From Pirellulaceae bacterium (GTDB lineage: Bacteria > Planctomycetota > Planctomycetia > Pirellulales > Pirellulaceae), in assembly GCA_016784735.1 (NCBI GenBank), contig JADHUC010000075.1:1-40753 (forward strand): a stretch of 40,753 nt of DNA. The letters are read 5' to 3'. Under the pieces are notes generated by a model, which did no database searches, had not been told where the DNA came from, and saw nothing but the letters and a program-made list of their open reading frames with translations. Position 1 is the first letter of the stretch; each line of letters opens with the position of its first letter. This document shows positions 1-10,167 of the stretch, piece by piece. The position numbers and the translations under genes were made by a program.

Positions 1-115
1 CGGTATTCGGGATGCCAATACGCTGCAGTTCCGGCGTATCTGAACCAATCGCCAGGTCCGATAGGACCATCACAATCGTCGCTAGTCCAAGAACCACTCG
101 CACACTCCAATTCAT
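1..115 (-). CDS. N-terminus of a secreted protein (cut by window edge)
   Basis: An ATG at 115 opens a frame that runs off the left edge of the window. The visible 38 residues begin MNWSVRVVLG, followed by a hydrophobic stretch and a plausible cleavage zone near LAIGSDTPE, so they look like a Sec signal peptide and the start of the mature protein. An AAGAAAGGGC stretch about 5 nt upstream of the ATG can serve as ribosome binding site. Too little is visible to name a family. It lies on the same strand as the STAS gene, about 135 bp downstream of it. Confidence 0.5.
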   Translation of the reverse strand, partial: MNWSVRVVLGLATIVMVLSDLAIGSDTPELQRIGIPNT

Positions 116-250
116 GATATGCCCTTTCTTGCTTCTGCCGCGCAGGGTGAAGATGTCGCCCAGTAAAGCATAGCTCAGGCAGGCGGAGGGCGCTCGGATG
201 GCGGGAATCAATGAGAATGGGACAGTTGAGACCAACTGTTGCGGACTACA

Positions 251-610
251 CTACACTTCGCGAAGGTGAACCAGGGCGTCGTCCACGTCCTCGCGGTATT
301 CAAACAGCTTGCCCAGGCTTGTCACGGACAAGATCTCCAGCACGGCCGGCCGCAGACCTACAAGGATCAAACGTTGGGTGCGTTTTTTGCACTCGTTCAG
401 TAGGTCCACCAGCACACCCAACGAATCGTCGGCAACCTGCTCGACGCGCGACAAGTCTAGAATCACTGGCAGGTTTTGCGTTTCTGCCGAGGCTGCCGAT
501 ACCATGTCTTCCATTTCGTCGGCATGCTCGTCGTCCAACTCGGTACAAGTCGGCGTGACCAGGATGGCATCATCGCGGACTTCTATGGAAGTGCTTTCCT
601 GTGAGGACAT
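251..610 (-). CDS. STAS-domain protein (anti-sigma factor antagonist-like)
   Basis: The 119-aa product is essentially one STAS domain, the fold of SpoIIAA/RsbV-type anti-anti-sigma factors. These are cytoplasmic switch proteins that bind a partner when unphosphorylated. Visible features are an N-terminal strand (DAILVTPT), the central VILDLSRV strand and the loop-helix ADDSLGVLVDLL. Aligned by eye to SpoIIAA (MDSSGLGVIL), the position of the phosphorylated serine is Asp, so the switch may be locked or lost. The start ATG at 610 lies 36 nt after the pilT-like gene on the same strand, so the two are probably co-transcribed. That suggests a regulatory role tied to the pilus or secretion ATPase rather than to a sigma factor, since no anti-sigma kinase is adjacent. 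The family assignment is firm; the role is inferred. Confidence 0.85.
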   Translation of the reverse strand: MSSQESTSIEVRDDAILVTPTCTELDDEHADEMEDMVSAASAETQNLPVILDLSRVEQVADDSLGVLVDLLNECKKRTQRLILVGLRPAVLEILSVTSLGKLFEYREDVDDALVHLREV

Positions 611-646
611 TGAGGTTTGACTCTTTCAACAGAGGTTTCCAGGAAC

Positions 647-1726
647 TTACTGCTTCTTCTTCCTATATCGGCTCATTCGCATTTTCATCGACAGGGCTTC
701 GGATTTCGATGCCCAGCGGAGCGCTTCGGTAACCGAGATAAGCCCGGCTAAGTGCATTTTCAGGATATGCTGATCGAACGTTTGCATACCCGAATCGCCG
801 CCTTCCATGTATTTGTGGAGCGATTCGAGATCGTTTTCCATGATGTAGTGTTCCGCCACCGTGCTGCCTCGCAGGATCTCCACGGCCGGCCTTCGACCGC
901 CGTCCCGCGCGGTGAGAAGTCGCTGCGAAATGATGGCCTCCAACGAGCCGGCCAGTTGGGACAACAGCAGCTTGTGTTCGGGCGGCGGGAACATGGCGAT
1001 GATTCGTTCGATGGTCTGCGGAGCGTTCGCGCTGTGGACGGTGGTGAACACCTGGTGCCCCGTGTCCGCCGCGTGCAACCCAATTCGCAGAGTCTCGACG
1101 TCCCGCAGTTCACCAACCAGGATGACGTCGGGATCCTGACGGAGCGATTGACGCAGGGCTCGGCCGAAGGACGTCGTATCGATACCCACCTCGAACTGCG
1201 AGATCAAGGACTTCTTGTTCGCGTGAACGTATTCCACGGGATCTTCGATCGTGATGATCTTGCTGGAATGCGTGCTGTTCACAAGATCGATCATCGCGGC
1301 CAACGTCGTACTCTTGCCGCTGCCGGTGGTTCCGGTCACCAGAATGAGCCCTCGGCGAGCCAAGGCAATGTCGTGTACGACTTTGGGCAGGTTCAAGTCC
1401 TCGATAGACGGTATATCGAGTCGAATGACCCGTATGACGATCCCGAACTTGCCAAGCTGTCGGTAGACGCTGCAGCGAAACCTGGCCAGTCCGGGCAAGG
1501 CATAGGAAAAATCCAACCCTTGCGTGCTCGCCGTATCCAGGTCGTAACCGGATGACTGGGGCAGGATGGATGCGATCTAACCTTTCGTCTGCTCGTCCGT
1601 TGCCGGTTCGAGGTCCATGCGGCGCATCTCGCCGGAAATCCGCAACAACGGCGGGGCCGCCGTCTGAACGTGCAAATCCGAAGCACCTTGTTCGACGGCG
1701 AACTGGAGGATTTCATTGAAGTCCAT
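647..1726 (-). pseudogene. pilT: PilT-type ATPase gene interrupted by one in-frame TAG
   Basis: Read from the ATG at 1726 (MDFNEILQFA, preceded by GGGGGG), the frame gives a full-length 359-codon PilT, the hexameric ATPase that retracts type IV pili or drives twitching. It is broken only by TAG at 1577-1579, codon 50. The first 49 residues carry the typical ASDLHV...PPLLRISGEMRRMDL segment. After the stop the same frame continues with IASILPQSSGYDLDT and then a complete ATPase core: Walker A GTTGSGKSTT, Asp box ITIEDPVEYVH, Walker B DPDVILVGELRD, His box TTVHSANAPQT. The longest open piece is 647-1516 (TTG start, 289 aa), which keeps the ATPase core but loses the N-terminal PAS-like domain. 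No frameshift is needed. The stop could be a recent nonsense mutation, a base-call error or a readthrough codon. Other pilus genes are not in the window, as is common for pilT. Confidence 0.85.
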
Positions 1727-1839
1727 GTTGCCCCCCGCGTAGTCTGTTGATGTGACCCCGATTATTGTAAGCACCACGGTCGTTCTTTGGAACGAGTTTC
1801 TGAGAATCGTGGAGAATCCACGGTACTTCTCGGAGCCGA

Positions 1840-1931
1840 GTAGGGTGGGCCAAGTCTTCGCGGCCCACCGGGATCCGAGTACCGAGTACCGAGTACCGAG
1901 CGGTGGGCCGCGAAGACTTGGCCCACTCTAC
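1840..1931. repeat. Palindromic element with 30-bp arms
   Basis: The arms at 1840-1869 and 1902-1931 are reverse complements with one mismatch (GTAGGGTGGGCCAAGTCTTC and its partner). The loop holds three and a half copies of the 7-mer GAGTACC. It lies between the iron-sulfur protein gene and pilT, both on the minus strand, and could act as a terminator or transcript stabiliser. I recognise this kind of GTAGGGTGGGCCAAG palindrome as frequent between planctomycete genes. Confidence 0.85.
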
Positions 1932-1938
1932 AAAGATG

Positions 1939-2736
1939 CTAAGTCGGACTTACGACCGGGAGTCCTCCGGCGATCTGTGTCGGGGAGCCGCCATCGGTCG
2001 TCGGGAGGACTTTGCCCCGGATGGAAATCGTCGCGTCGCGCACGGGCGTTTGGGTGCCTGCCATTTGCACGGCGGCTTCGGCGATTCGCAGCAGCCCTGT
2101 ACAGCACGGTACCTCCATGTGCAGCACGGTGATGCTGCGAATGCCGGATGCCAGAATGATCTGTGCCAACTTCTGCACATAGGCTTGGCCGTCATCCAGT
2201 TTGGGGCAGCCGATCACAACCGGACGGCCGTCCAGGAACCGGCTGTGAAAATCGGCACAGGCAAAGGGAACGCAATCGGCCACCAACAGCACGTCGGCTT
2301 GTTGGAGATACGGCGCGTGGGGCGGCACGAGATGAAGCTGCACGGGCCAGTTGGCAAGCCCCGACGGCGCCGGGTCGTCCGCCGTGCCATTTCCGCTGGA
2401 TTCTGTCCTCGGTTGCCATGCCGAGGTGTCGCGTAGCTGCATGGCAGCCGCGCCAGGGCAACCGCCGGCCGGCGCAGTTGGAAGCTCAGGCTTCGTTGCC
2501 GCGAGATGCTGAGCGACCGCTTCCTCGTCGAACTCCACGGCCTCCCGTTCGACGATCGTCAGCGCCCCCTGGGGGCAATGCCCAAGACAGGCCCCCAGCC
2601 CATCGCAATAGACATCCGCTACTAGCTTCGCCTTGCCGTCGATGATCTGGATGGCGCCTTCCTCGCAGGATGGGACGCATTGAGCACAGCCGTCGCATTT
2701 TTCTTCGTCGATCTGGATGACTTGTCGCTTGACCAT
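1939..2736 (-). CDS. 4Fe-4S dicluster ferredoxin-domain protein
   Basis: The 265-aa cytoplasmic iron-sulfur protein is probably an electron carrier or redox sensor. The N-terminus has a bacterial ferredoxin pair: CDGCAQCVPSC (about residues 14-24) is a canonical C-x2-C-x2-C-x3-C motif. The second, CDGLGACLGHC, lacks its second cysteine (C-x5-C-x3-C), so that cluster could be 3Fe-4S or use an outside ligand such as the Cys in GGCPG. The stretch EREAVEFDEEAVAQHL after the clusters is typical of a family I recall from anaerobes and methanogens. The C-terminal half is a Rossmann-like region (VLLVADCVPFACADF, VVIGCPKLDD) with further cysteines. The ATG at 2736 is chosen because GGAGAAGGAAAG precedes it; an in-frame codon at 2835 lacks such a site. 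Its partner is unknown. Confidence 0.8.
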   Translation of the reverse strand: MVKRQVIQIDEEKCDGCAQCVPSCEEGAIQIIDGKAKLVADVYCDGLGACLGHCPQGALTIVEREAVEFDEEAVAQHLAATKPELPTAPAGGCPGAAAMQLRDTSAWQPRTESSGNGTADDPAPSGLANWPVQLHLVPPHAPYLQQADVLLVADCVPFACADFHSRFLDGRPVVIGCPKLDDGQAYVQKLAQIILASGIRSITVLHMEVPCCTGLLRIAEAAVQMAGTQTPVRDATISIRGKVLPTTDGGSPTQIAGGLPVVSPT

Positions 2737-3273
2737 CTTTCCTTCTCCGGGTATCGGTTTGGGCAGGCTAAGTGGACTCCACTTTCGCCGTGTCGGTTCA
2801 ACATTCGTCTGTCCAAAGGTAAGTATCGCTTTCAACGCGGGTAAAGTCCTTGATGCAGGTCAATTCCTTGCGGCCCAGAGCCGATTTCTCAGCATTACTG
2901 GCACCCGGCGGCTTTCTAGGGGAGTCCCCCAATACCCCAGTGTGCAGGTCGACCGCTGTTTCATGCCGAACGCGGGGAAGAATGCCCAGAACTCAGCCTC
3001 TGGGCGCGGAACCTGAGCGAGTTCGCGTCACAGTGGAACGGGCAACGCGATCGCTCATTCCAGTGCGTACTGGCGAGCGGCGAGCGATCAATCGCAGAGA
3101 ACGACAATGACTAGGATCCCGTTCACATCAAGCCTGATTTCAAACGCGTCCTCATCGAGTGCAAACTGGCTGTTTCGCGACCGCACAGGTTGCCAGTCGC
3201 ACCCAAATCGGGTACTGGTGTACCCGAAATGAGTTCACTGGACATATGCGGTTTAGGTTCGCCTTCAGGCGTT
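2737..3273. other. Intergenic region between divergent genes
   Basis: This is a 537-bp gap between the iron-sulfur gene (minus) and the sugar ABC operon (plus), so it should hold promoters for both. Open frames here are short and show no recognisable domain. The only structure I see is the small palindrome at 3209-3226. If the ABC ATPase started at the in-frame ATG 3229 or TTG 3190, the last part would be coding. Confidence 0.5.
3209..3226. promoter_or_regulatory. Perfect 7-bp palindrome, possible operator
   Basis: CGGGTAC, a four-base spacer TGGT, and GTACCCG form a perfect inverted repeat about 48 bp upstream of the chosen ABC ATPase start. Its position would suit a repressor site or small mRNA hairpin for the sugar operon. 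It does not match a LacI-type consensus and no regulator gene is adjacent, so this is weak. Confidence 0.25.
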
Positions 3274-4776
3274 ATGCCGGATACAGGAAACACATCGGGG
3301 CCTCTTCTTCAGATGCGGGGGATCGACAAGTCGTTCCCTGGCGTGCATGCATTGAAGGACGTCTCGCTTGAGCTGCGTCCGGCCGAGGTACTTGCCTTGG
3401 TCGGCGAGAACGGTGCCGGCAAAAGCACGTTGATCAAGGTTTTGGGTGGAGCGCATCTTCCGGACGGCGGCGAAGTTCTGCTGGACGGTCGGCCCATCTA
3501 CATACCCACGCCGACGGCTGCCCAGCAGGCGGGCGTGTCCATCATCTACCAAGAGTTCAATCTCGTTCCCGATCTCACGGTTCGCGAAAACATTTTTCTC
3601 GGTCGCGAACGGACAATAGCCGGTTTTGTCAGGGCGTCCGAAGAGCGTCGGGAAGCATTGGCGCTCTTCGAGAAGATTGGACTGAAGATGGACCCTGAAG
3701 CGCGTTGCCGGGACCTGACGGTGGCTCAGCAGCAGAAAGTGGAAATCGCGAAGGCCCTTTCCGTCGACGCGAAAATCATCGTCATGGATGAACCCACGGC
3801 GGCGTTAACGACTCAGGAGGTGGACCATCTGTTTGCCATCATCCAGGACCTGAAGGCCCACGGCATCGGCATCATCTATATCAGCCACCGACTGGACGAA
3901 GTTTTCGAGGTGGCCGATCGAGTCATGGTGCTTCGGGACGGCGAGCGTGTCGGCAGCGAGGACATTAGCGAAGTCTCTCGCGAGAAGCTTATCGAGATGA
4001 TGGTCGGACGGCCGATCGAGTCGGAGTTCCCGAAGCACGCCGCCGTTGCGGGAGCCGAGCGGTTGCGTGTAGAGAACCTCTGCCGAGGCGAGGTGGTGCG
4101 CGACGTGAACTTCGGCGCGCGTGCTGGCGAGGTGTTGGGATTCGCGGGACTTGCCGGGGCGGGGCGAACCGAGACGATGCGAATGGTTTTTGGAGCCGAT
4201 ACTCCGGATGCCGGACGGATCTATGTCGACGGCACGGAAACGGTTATCCGCAATCCAAGGGACGCCATCCACAATGGTATCTGCCTGCTTACCGAGGACC
4301 GCAAAGGGCAGGGGCTTGTCTTGGGTCATTCGGTTCGCGAGAACTTCGGGCTGCCGAACTTGGATCGTTTTGTTCGCGGCCCTTTCCTCGACCAGCGGAA
4401 GGAGCGATCGGAATTTTCCGGTTACGTCGAGAGTCTTAGGATCAAGCTGGCCAGTCAGGAACAGCACGCGGCCAACCTTTCCGGAGGCAATCAACAGAAG
4501 GTGGTATTGGCCAAGTGGCTGGCGCGCCATGCCGACATTATCATCTTTGACGAACCAACACGAGGTATCGACGTGGGGGCAAAGTACGAGATCTACCTTC
4601 TGATGAACAGGCTGGCCGCCGAGGGCAAAGCCATCATCATGATCAGCAGCGAGCTACCCGAGATACTCGGTATGAGCGACCGTGTCATCGTGATGCACGA
4701 GGGAGAGATCAAGGGAGAGATCACTGACGTGGCGAACGCCAGCCAGGAGGACATTTTGTCCATGGCAATCGCCTGA
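3274..4776 (+). CDS. Sugar ABC importer ATPase (RbsA/MglA type, two nucleotide-binding domains)
   Basis: The product energises uptake of a monosaccharide or related compound together with the next two genes. From ATG 3274 it is 500 aa, the usual length of RbsA-family proteins with two fused ATPase domains. The first domain has Walker A GENGAGKSTL (residues 44-53) and Walker B IIVMDEPTAAL, with a diverged signature LTVAQQQK. The second has the family's degenerate Walker A (GLAGAGRTE), an intact LSGGNQQK signature and Walker B IIIFDEPTRGIDVG. This asymmetry is normal for the family. Upstream in-frame starts at 3190 (TTG) and 3229 (ATG) exist, but family length favours 3274. The permease gene follows after a 207-bp gap holding a long palindrome. 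The substrate cannot be read from the sequence. Confidence 0.93.
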   Translation: MPDTGNTSGPLLQMRGIDKSFPGVHALKDVSLELRPAEVLALVGENGAGKSTLIKVLGGAHLPDGGEVLLDGRPIYIPTPTAAQQAGVSIIYQEFNLVPDLTVRENIFLGRERTIAGFVRASEERREALALFEKIGLKMDPEARCRDLTVAQQQKVEIAKALSVDAKIIVMDEPTAALTTQEVDHLFAIIQDLKAHGIGIIYISHRLDEVFEVADRVMVLRDGERVGSEDISEVSREKLIEMMVGRPIESEFPKHAAVAGAERLRVENLCRGEVVRDVNFGARAGEVLGFAGLAGAGRTETMRMVFGADTPDAGRIYVDGTETVIRNPRDAIHNGICLLTEDRKGQGLVLGHSVRENFGLPNLDRFVRGPFLDQRKERSEFSGYVESLRIKLASQEQHAANLSGGNQQKVVLAKWLARHADIIIFDEPTRGIDVGAKYEIYLLMNRLAAEGKAIIMISSELPEILGMSDRVIVMHEGEIKGEITDVANASQEDILSMAIA

Positions 4777-4802
4777 TATAGTGCCGCTGGTTCGGAGTGC
4801 CG

Positions 4803-4935
4803 TCGTTTAACCGCAGTGCCCAACGGGCCGCGCGTGGGAGCAACCGTTGCGTTCTGCGCAAATCACAGCGTCGCGAATGAGCGAGGCACATCGTTCCAGC
4901 CGACGCGCGGCCCGTTGGGCACTGCGGTTAAACGA
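4803..4935. repeat. TCGTTTAACC-family palindrome with 33-bp perfect arms
   Basis: Arms at 4803-4835 and 4903-4935 are exact reverse complements: TCGTTTAACCGCAGTGCCCA and 13 more bases, and its partner ending TGCGGTTAAACGA. The loop is 67 nt. It sits between the ATPase and permease genes of one operon, where a hairpin could stop some transcripts or protect upstream mRNA. The outer TCGTTTAACC ends are shared with the elements at 6346, 7476, 29559 and 32834, while the inner arm differs. Confidence 0.9.
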
Positions 4936-4983
4936 GTTAGGCAAACATTTCAAACCGCATGTGGCATAGTGGCAGGAAAGAGA

Positions 4984-6336
4984 ATGATGAGAAAGGAACT
5001 GCTGAGCAACTACGGGATGGTTCTTGTCCTGGCGGGGCTGGTTGTTCTGTTCAGCGTGTTGACATTGGAGAGAAAAGCGCCCACCGGCGAGGCCGCCGTC
5101 GCGCAAGTCGTCCAACCAATCAGTAGCGATTTCAACAAGTCGGACATTATCCTTGCGATCGGGGAAACCAACAAACCCTCCGCGTCGTTCGCCGAGGAAG
5201 TCGGCAAAAACCTCATAGAGCAGGGATTCAGCAAGACTCAAATCATCGTGGGTAAACCACGGGATCTGCGTCTGGCACTGAACGAGATTCAGGACGATGG
5301 CGGCAAGCTTGCAGCAATCGCGATCAGTGGTGATGTGGCCAAATGGCGTGTGATAGACCAGATTCCCAGGGACTTCCCCGAATTCGACGGATTCCGGGTG
5401 GTCTCACCGGCGAAGCGTCTGCAGTCCGGTTTCCTGAAACCGAAGAACCTGTTGGCGATCGCAAACAGGATCGTGGTCATTGCGGTCATCGCCATCGGCA
5501 TGACGATGGTGATTATCACGGCCGGTATCGACCTGTCCGTCGGCAGCCTGATCGCGCTATCGGCCGTGGTCGCGACTCTGTTCATGAAAAAAATGGGAGG
5601 ACTGGACGCGCCGGGATGGACGATACCAGTCGGATTCGTGCTGGGAACACTGGTTTGTGGCCTTGTCGGAGCAACCGCCGGTGTGATCATCGCTTGGTCC
5701 AGGGTGGCGGCGTTCATAACGACGCTGGCTTTCATGATGATCGCTCGAGGCCTGGCGCGAATACTGACCAACGAATACTCTATCTACCAAGTGCCGGAAG
5801 GCCTTCCCTGGCTCGGCCGCGGTTATTCGCTGGGCATCCCCAATACCGTGATCCTACTCGTAGTACTCTACGCAACTGCCCATGTGTTCATGTCATATAC
5901 GCGATTGGGCCGCCACATCTATGCCGTGGGTGGAAACGAGGAGGCAGCTCGCCTATCAGGCGTGCCGGTCAAGTTCGTGATCGTGTTCGTCTACACAGTC
6001 AGCGGTCTTGCAGCAGGGCTGGGCGGCTGCATACTGGCGTCACGGATTGGGTCAGGATCGCCGTCCATCGGCAAGATGTTCGAACTGTACGTGATCGCTG
6101 CGGTGGTGGTGGGCGGGACGAGTCTGTTTGGAGGCTCGGGCAAGGTGCTTGGCACGCTGATAGGAGCCTTTATCATTTCGGTGATCCAAAACGGAATGAA
6201 CTCGCTGCACCTCGGAGACCCGGAACAGCTTGTTGTTCTGGGCGCGGTGATACTGGGCGCGACGCTGCTGGACAAGCTCCGCAGCAGCGGCGGACTAATT
6301 AGGGTCGCCAACAGGATAACTTCCCGAGTTCAATAG
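4984..6336 (+). CDS. Sugar ABC importer permease (RbsC type) with extracytoplasmic insertion
   Basis: This is the membrane subunit of the ribose-type importer. The core is typical RbsC: NLLAIANRIVVIAVIAIGMT, then ITAGIDLSVGSLIALSAVV, and near the end VVVGGTSLFGGSGKVLGTLI, with about eight to ten hydrophobic segments. It is 450 aa, against roughly 320 for RbsC, because about 120 residues (about 30-149) lie between the first membrane helix (11-28) and the rest. This insert alternates strands and helices (DIILAIGE, FAEEVGKNLIEQG, TQIIVG, LAAIAIS, FDGFRVV), like one lobe of a periplasmic binding fold, and should face outward. The start at 4984 follows AGGAAAG at good spacing; the frame is open upstream to 4816, but that part translates the palindrome. 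The binding-protein gene follows after another palindrome. Confidence 0.9.
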   Translation: MMRKELLSNYGMVLVLAGLVVLFSVLTLERKAPTGEAAVAQVVQPISSDFNKSDIILAIGETNKPSASFAEEVGKNLIEQGFSKTQIIVGKPRDLRLALNEIQDDGGKLAAIAISGDVAKWRVIDQIPRDFPEFDGFRVVSPAKRLQSGFLKPKNLLAIANRIVVIAVIAIGMTMVIITAGIDLSVGSLIALSAVVATLFMKKMGGLDAPGWTIPVGFVLGTLVCGLVGATAGVIIAWSRVAAFITTLAFMMIARGLARILTNEYSIYQVPEGLPWLGRGYSLGIPNTVILLVVLYATAHVFMSYTRLGRHIYAVGGNEEAARLSGVPVKFVIVFVYTVSGLAAGLGGCILASRIGSGSPSIGKMFELYVIAAVVVGGTSLFGGSGKVLGTLIGAFIISVIQNGMNSLHLGDPEQLVVLGAVILGATLLDKLRSSGGLIRVANRITSRVQ

Positions 6337-6345
6337 AGTCCGATA

Positions 6346-6415
6346 TCGTTTAACCGCAAGCCGGAGGCGTGCGAGTCCAAGCCCGCGCGCACGCCTCCGG
6401 CTTGCGGTTAAACGA
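6346..6415. repeat. TCGTTTAACC-family palindrome, 28-bp arms
   Basis: Left arm 6346-6373 (TCGTTTAACCGCAAGCCGGA...) pairs perfectly with 6388-6415. It starts 10 nt after the permease stop codon and ends 53 nt before the binding-protein start, so its hairpin would lie between two genes of one transcription unit. Confidence 0.9.
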
Positions 6416-6467
6416 GGAGTCCGTTTTCCCAGAAGATCTTGAAGTATCCAACAATAAGGGAAGCCTC

Positions 6468-7463
6468 ATGAAGTGTCGAAAGCCTGTCGCAGCGTGCTTG
6501 CTTGGAATAGCAGCGGTGGTCCTGGCTTCATCGTGCTCGGAACAAGGCGTTCCTGATACACCGCCGGATAGCGAGCCAGTTCCCGAAACTAAAGGCGTGA
6601 TCGGTGTCACCTGTATGGACATGGCCAATCCGTTCTTCAAGCTAATCGCGCAGGTGATGGAGGCCGAAGCGCAACAATACGGCTACACGATACTCGCCCG
6701 CAGCGCCGATTTGGATCCTGGCAAGCAAGACACGCAACTCGCCGATTTCGTGGCGCAGGAGTGCGATGCGATCTTCCTGAACCCGGTCGACTCGGAGGCC
6801 GTTGGCCAGGCGGTGAAGAAGGCCCACGAGGCCGGCATTCCCGTCTTCACTTACGATGTGCAGGTGACGGCCGCAGAGGCAACGGATCTGATCGTCTCGC
6901 ACATCGGCAGCGACAACTTCCAGGGCGGCCGGTTGGCAGGCGAAAGCATGATGGAAGTCACAGAAGACAAGGGCGAGATCGCCATTATCACTTTTCCCGA
7001 GGTCACGTCGTGCATCCGGCGCGTGGATGGCTTTAAGGACTACCTCAAGAAGCACAACAGCAAGCTGAAAATCGTTGCCGAGCTTTCCGGCCAAGGCAAC
7101 AGGGACGGCGGCTTGAACGTGGCAACGGATATCCTGCAGACGCACTCGGATATCATTGGGATCTTCGCCATCAACGATCCATCCGGGCTGGGCGCATACG
7201 CTGCGATATCGAGCGAAGGCAAGACGGATCGGATAACCATCGTTGCGTTTGATGCCTCGCCGGCAGGAAAGCAGGCGGTGTTCGAAAAGAAGCTGTACGA
7301 TTCGCCGCAACAATACCCGCGAAAGATGGCCAAAGGTACGGTCGAGGCATTCATCAAGTACCTTGATGGAGAAGAGGTCCCCAAGAAGACCTTCATACCC
7401 TGCACGCACTACTACTACGAAGATTCGGTCAACGACGAGAGTCGCGAAAAAGATCAGTGGTAA
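6468..7463 (+). CDS. Sugar ABC importer substrate-binding protein (RbsB type, lipoprotein-like)
   Basis: This is the extracytoplasmic binding protein that delivers substrate to the permease. From ATG 6468 (AAGGGAAG upstream) it is 331 aa. The N-terminus is a signal peptide ending LASSC, a slightly atypical lipobox, so membrane anchoring through Cys is likely. The mature part is a periplasmic-binding-protein type I fold: GVTCMDMANPFFKLIAQ at the start, then CDAIFLNPVDSEAVGQAV, AGIPVFTYD, GRLAGESMMEV, GIFAINDPSGLGAYAAI and ITIVAFDASPAGKQAV, matching RbsB-like proteins throughout. The C-terminus has an acidic tail. It closes the ATPase-permease-binding protein operon; the order with the binding protein last is common. 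The ligand is unknown, but the sugar enzymes elsewhere in the window suggest an unusual sugar or sugar acid. Confidence 0.92.
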   Translation: MKCRKPVAACLLGIAAVVLASSCSEQGVPDTPPDSEPVPETKGVIGVTCMDMANPFFKLIAQVMEAEAQQYGYTILARSADLDPGKQDTQLADFVAQECDAIFLNPVDSEAVGQAVKKAHEAGIPVFTYDVQVTAAEATDLIVSHIGSDNFQGGRLAGESMMEVTEDKGEIAIITFPEVTSCIRRVDGFKDYLKKHNSKLKIVAELSGQGNRDGGLNVATDILQTHSDIIGIFAINDPSGLGAYAAISSEGKTDRITIVAFDASPAGKQAVFEKKLYDSPQQYPRKMAKGTVEAFIKYLDGEEVPKKTFIPCTHYYYEDSVNDESREKDQW

Positions 7464-7475
7464 CGTCACGTTTGC

Positions 7476-7507
7476 TCGTTTAACCCGAAGCCGGAGGCGA
7501 TGGCGGG
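7476..7507. repeat. Half of a TCGTTTAACC-family element
   Basis: TCGTTTAACCCGAAGCCGGA and the bases after it are almost the same as the left arm of the element at 32834. No partner ending GGGTTAAACGA is found in the following 250 bp. It lies 13 nt after the binding-protein stop. It appears to be a truncated copy. Confidence 0.75.
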
Positions 7508-7547
7508 AAGTGGGATGGATCGTCCACACGTAGCGCCCGCCCCCGTT

Positions 7548-7650
7548 GTCTCGCGGTCTCCCGACCGCGAGACTTGCCCGACCGAAGGTCTCCAGAAGTC
7601 AAGGGAGACCTGCGGTCGAACTAACTGGGCCGGTCGGGAGACCGGCCCAG
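7548..7650. repeat. Three adjacent hairpins of a GGTCTCCCGACC palindrome
   Basis: Three inverted repeats follow one another: 7548-7573 (GTCTCGCGGTC, loop TCCC, GACCGCGAGAC), 7580-7617 (GACCGAAGGTCTCC pairing imperfectly with GGAGACCTGCGGTC) and 7625-7650 (CTGGGCCGGTC, loop GGGA, GACCGGCCCAG). They fill the gap between the convergent binding-protein and DUF255 genes and may end transcripts from both sides. Confidence 0.8.
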
Positions 7651-7719
7651 AACCAGTGGCACTCTCGATCGGGACGGGTATACTTCCCGAACTTATGAAC
7701 GGCACCCGCACTATCGCCT

Positions 7720-10167
<2,448 letters not shown>

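Noticed and set aside
1871..1897. Short tandem GAGTACC repeats as a CRISPR-like or phase-variation tract
   Set aside because: Only about three and a half 7-bp units without spacers, lying in the loop of a palindrome and outside any gene.
3190..3273. Longer N-terminus of the ABC ATPase from TTG 3190 or ATG 3229
   Set aside because: The extra residues match nothing in the family and the 500-aa product from 3274 has the normal length, though this is not certain.
4816..4983. Possible 56-residue N-terminal extension of the ABC permease
   Set aside because: The region translates the 4803-4935 palindrome, and a far better ribosome binding site and natural start lie at 4984.
5343..6302. 319-codon frame within the ABC permease gene
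   Set aside because: A shadow frame rich in Arg and Gly; the permease frame carries the family motifs.
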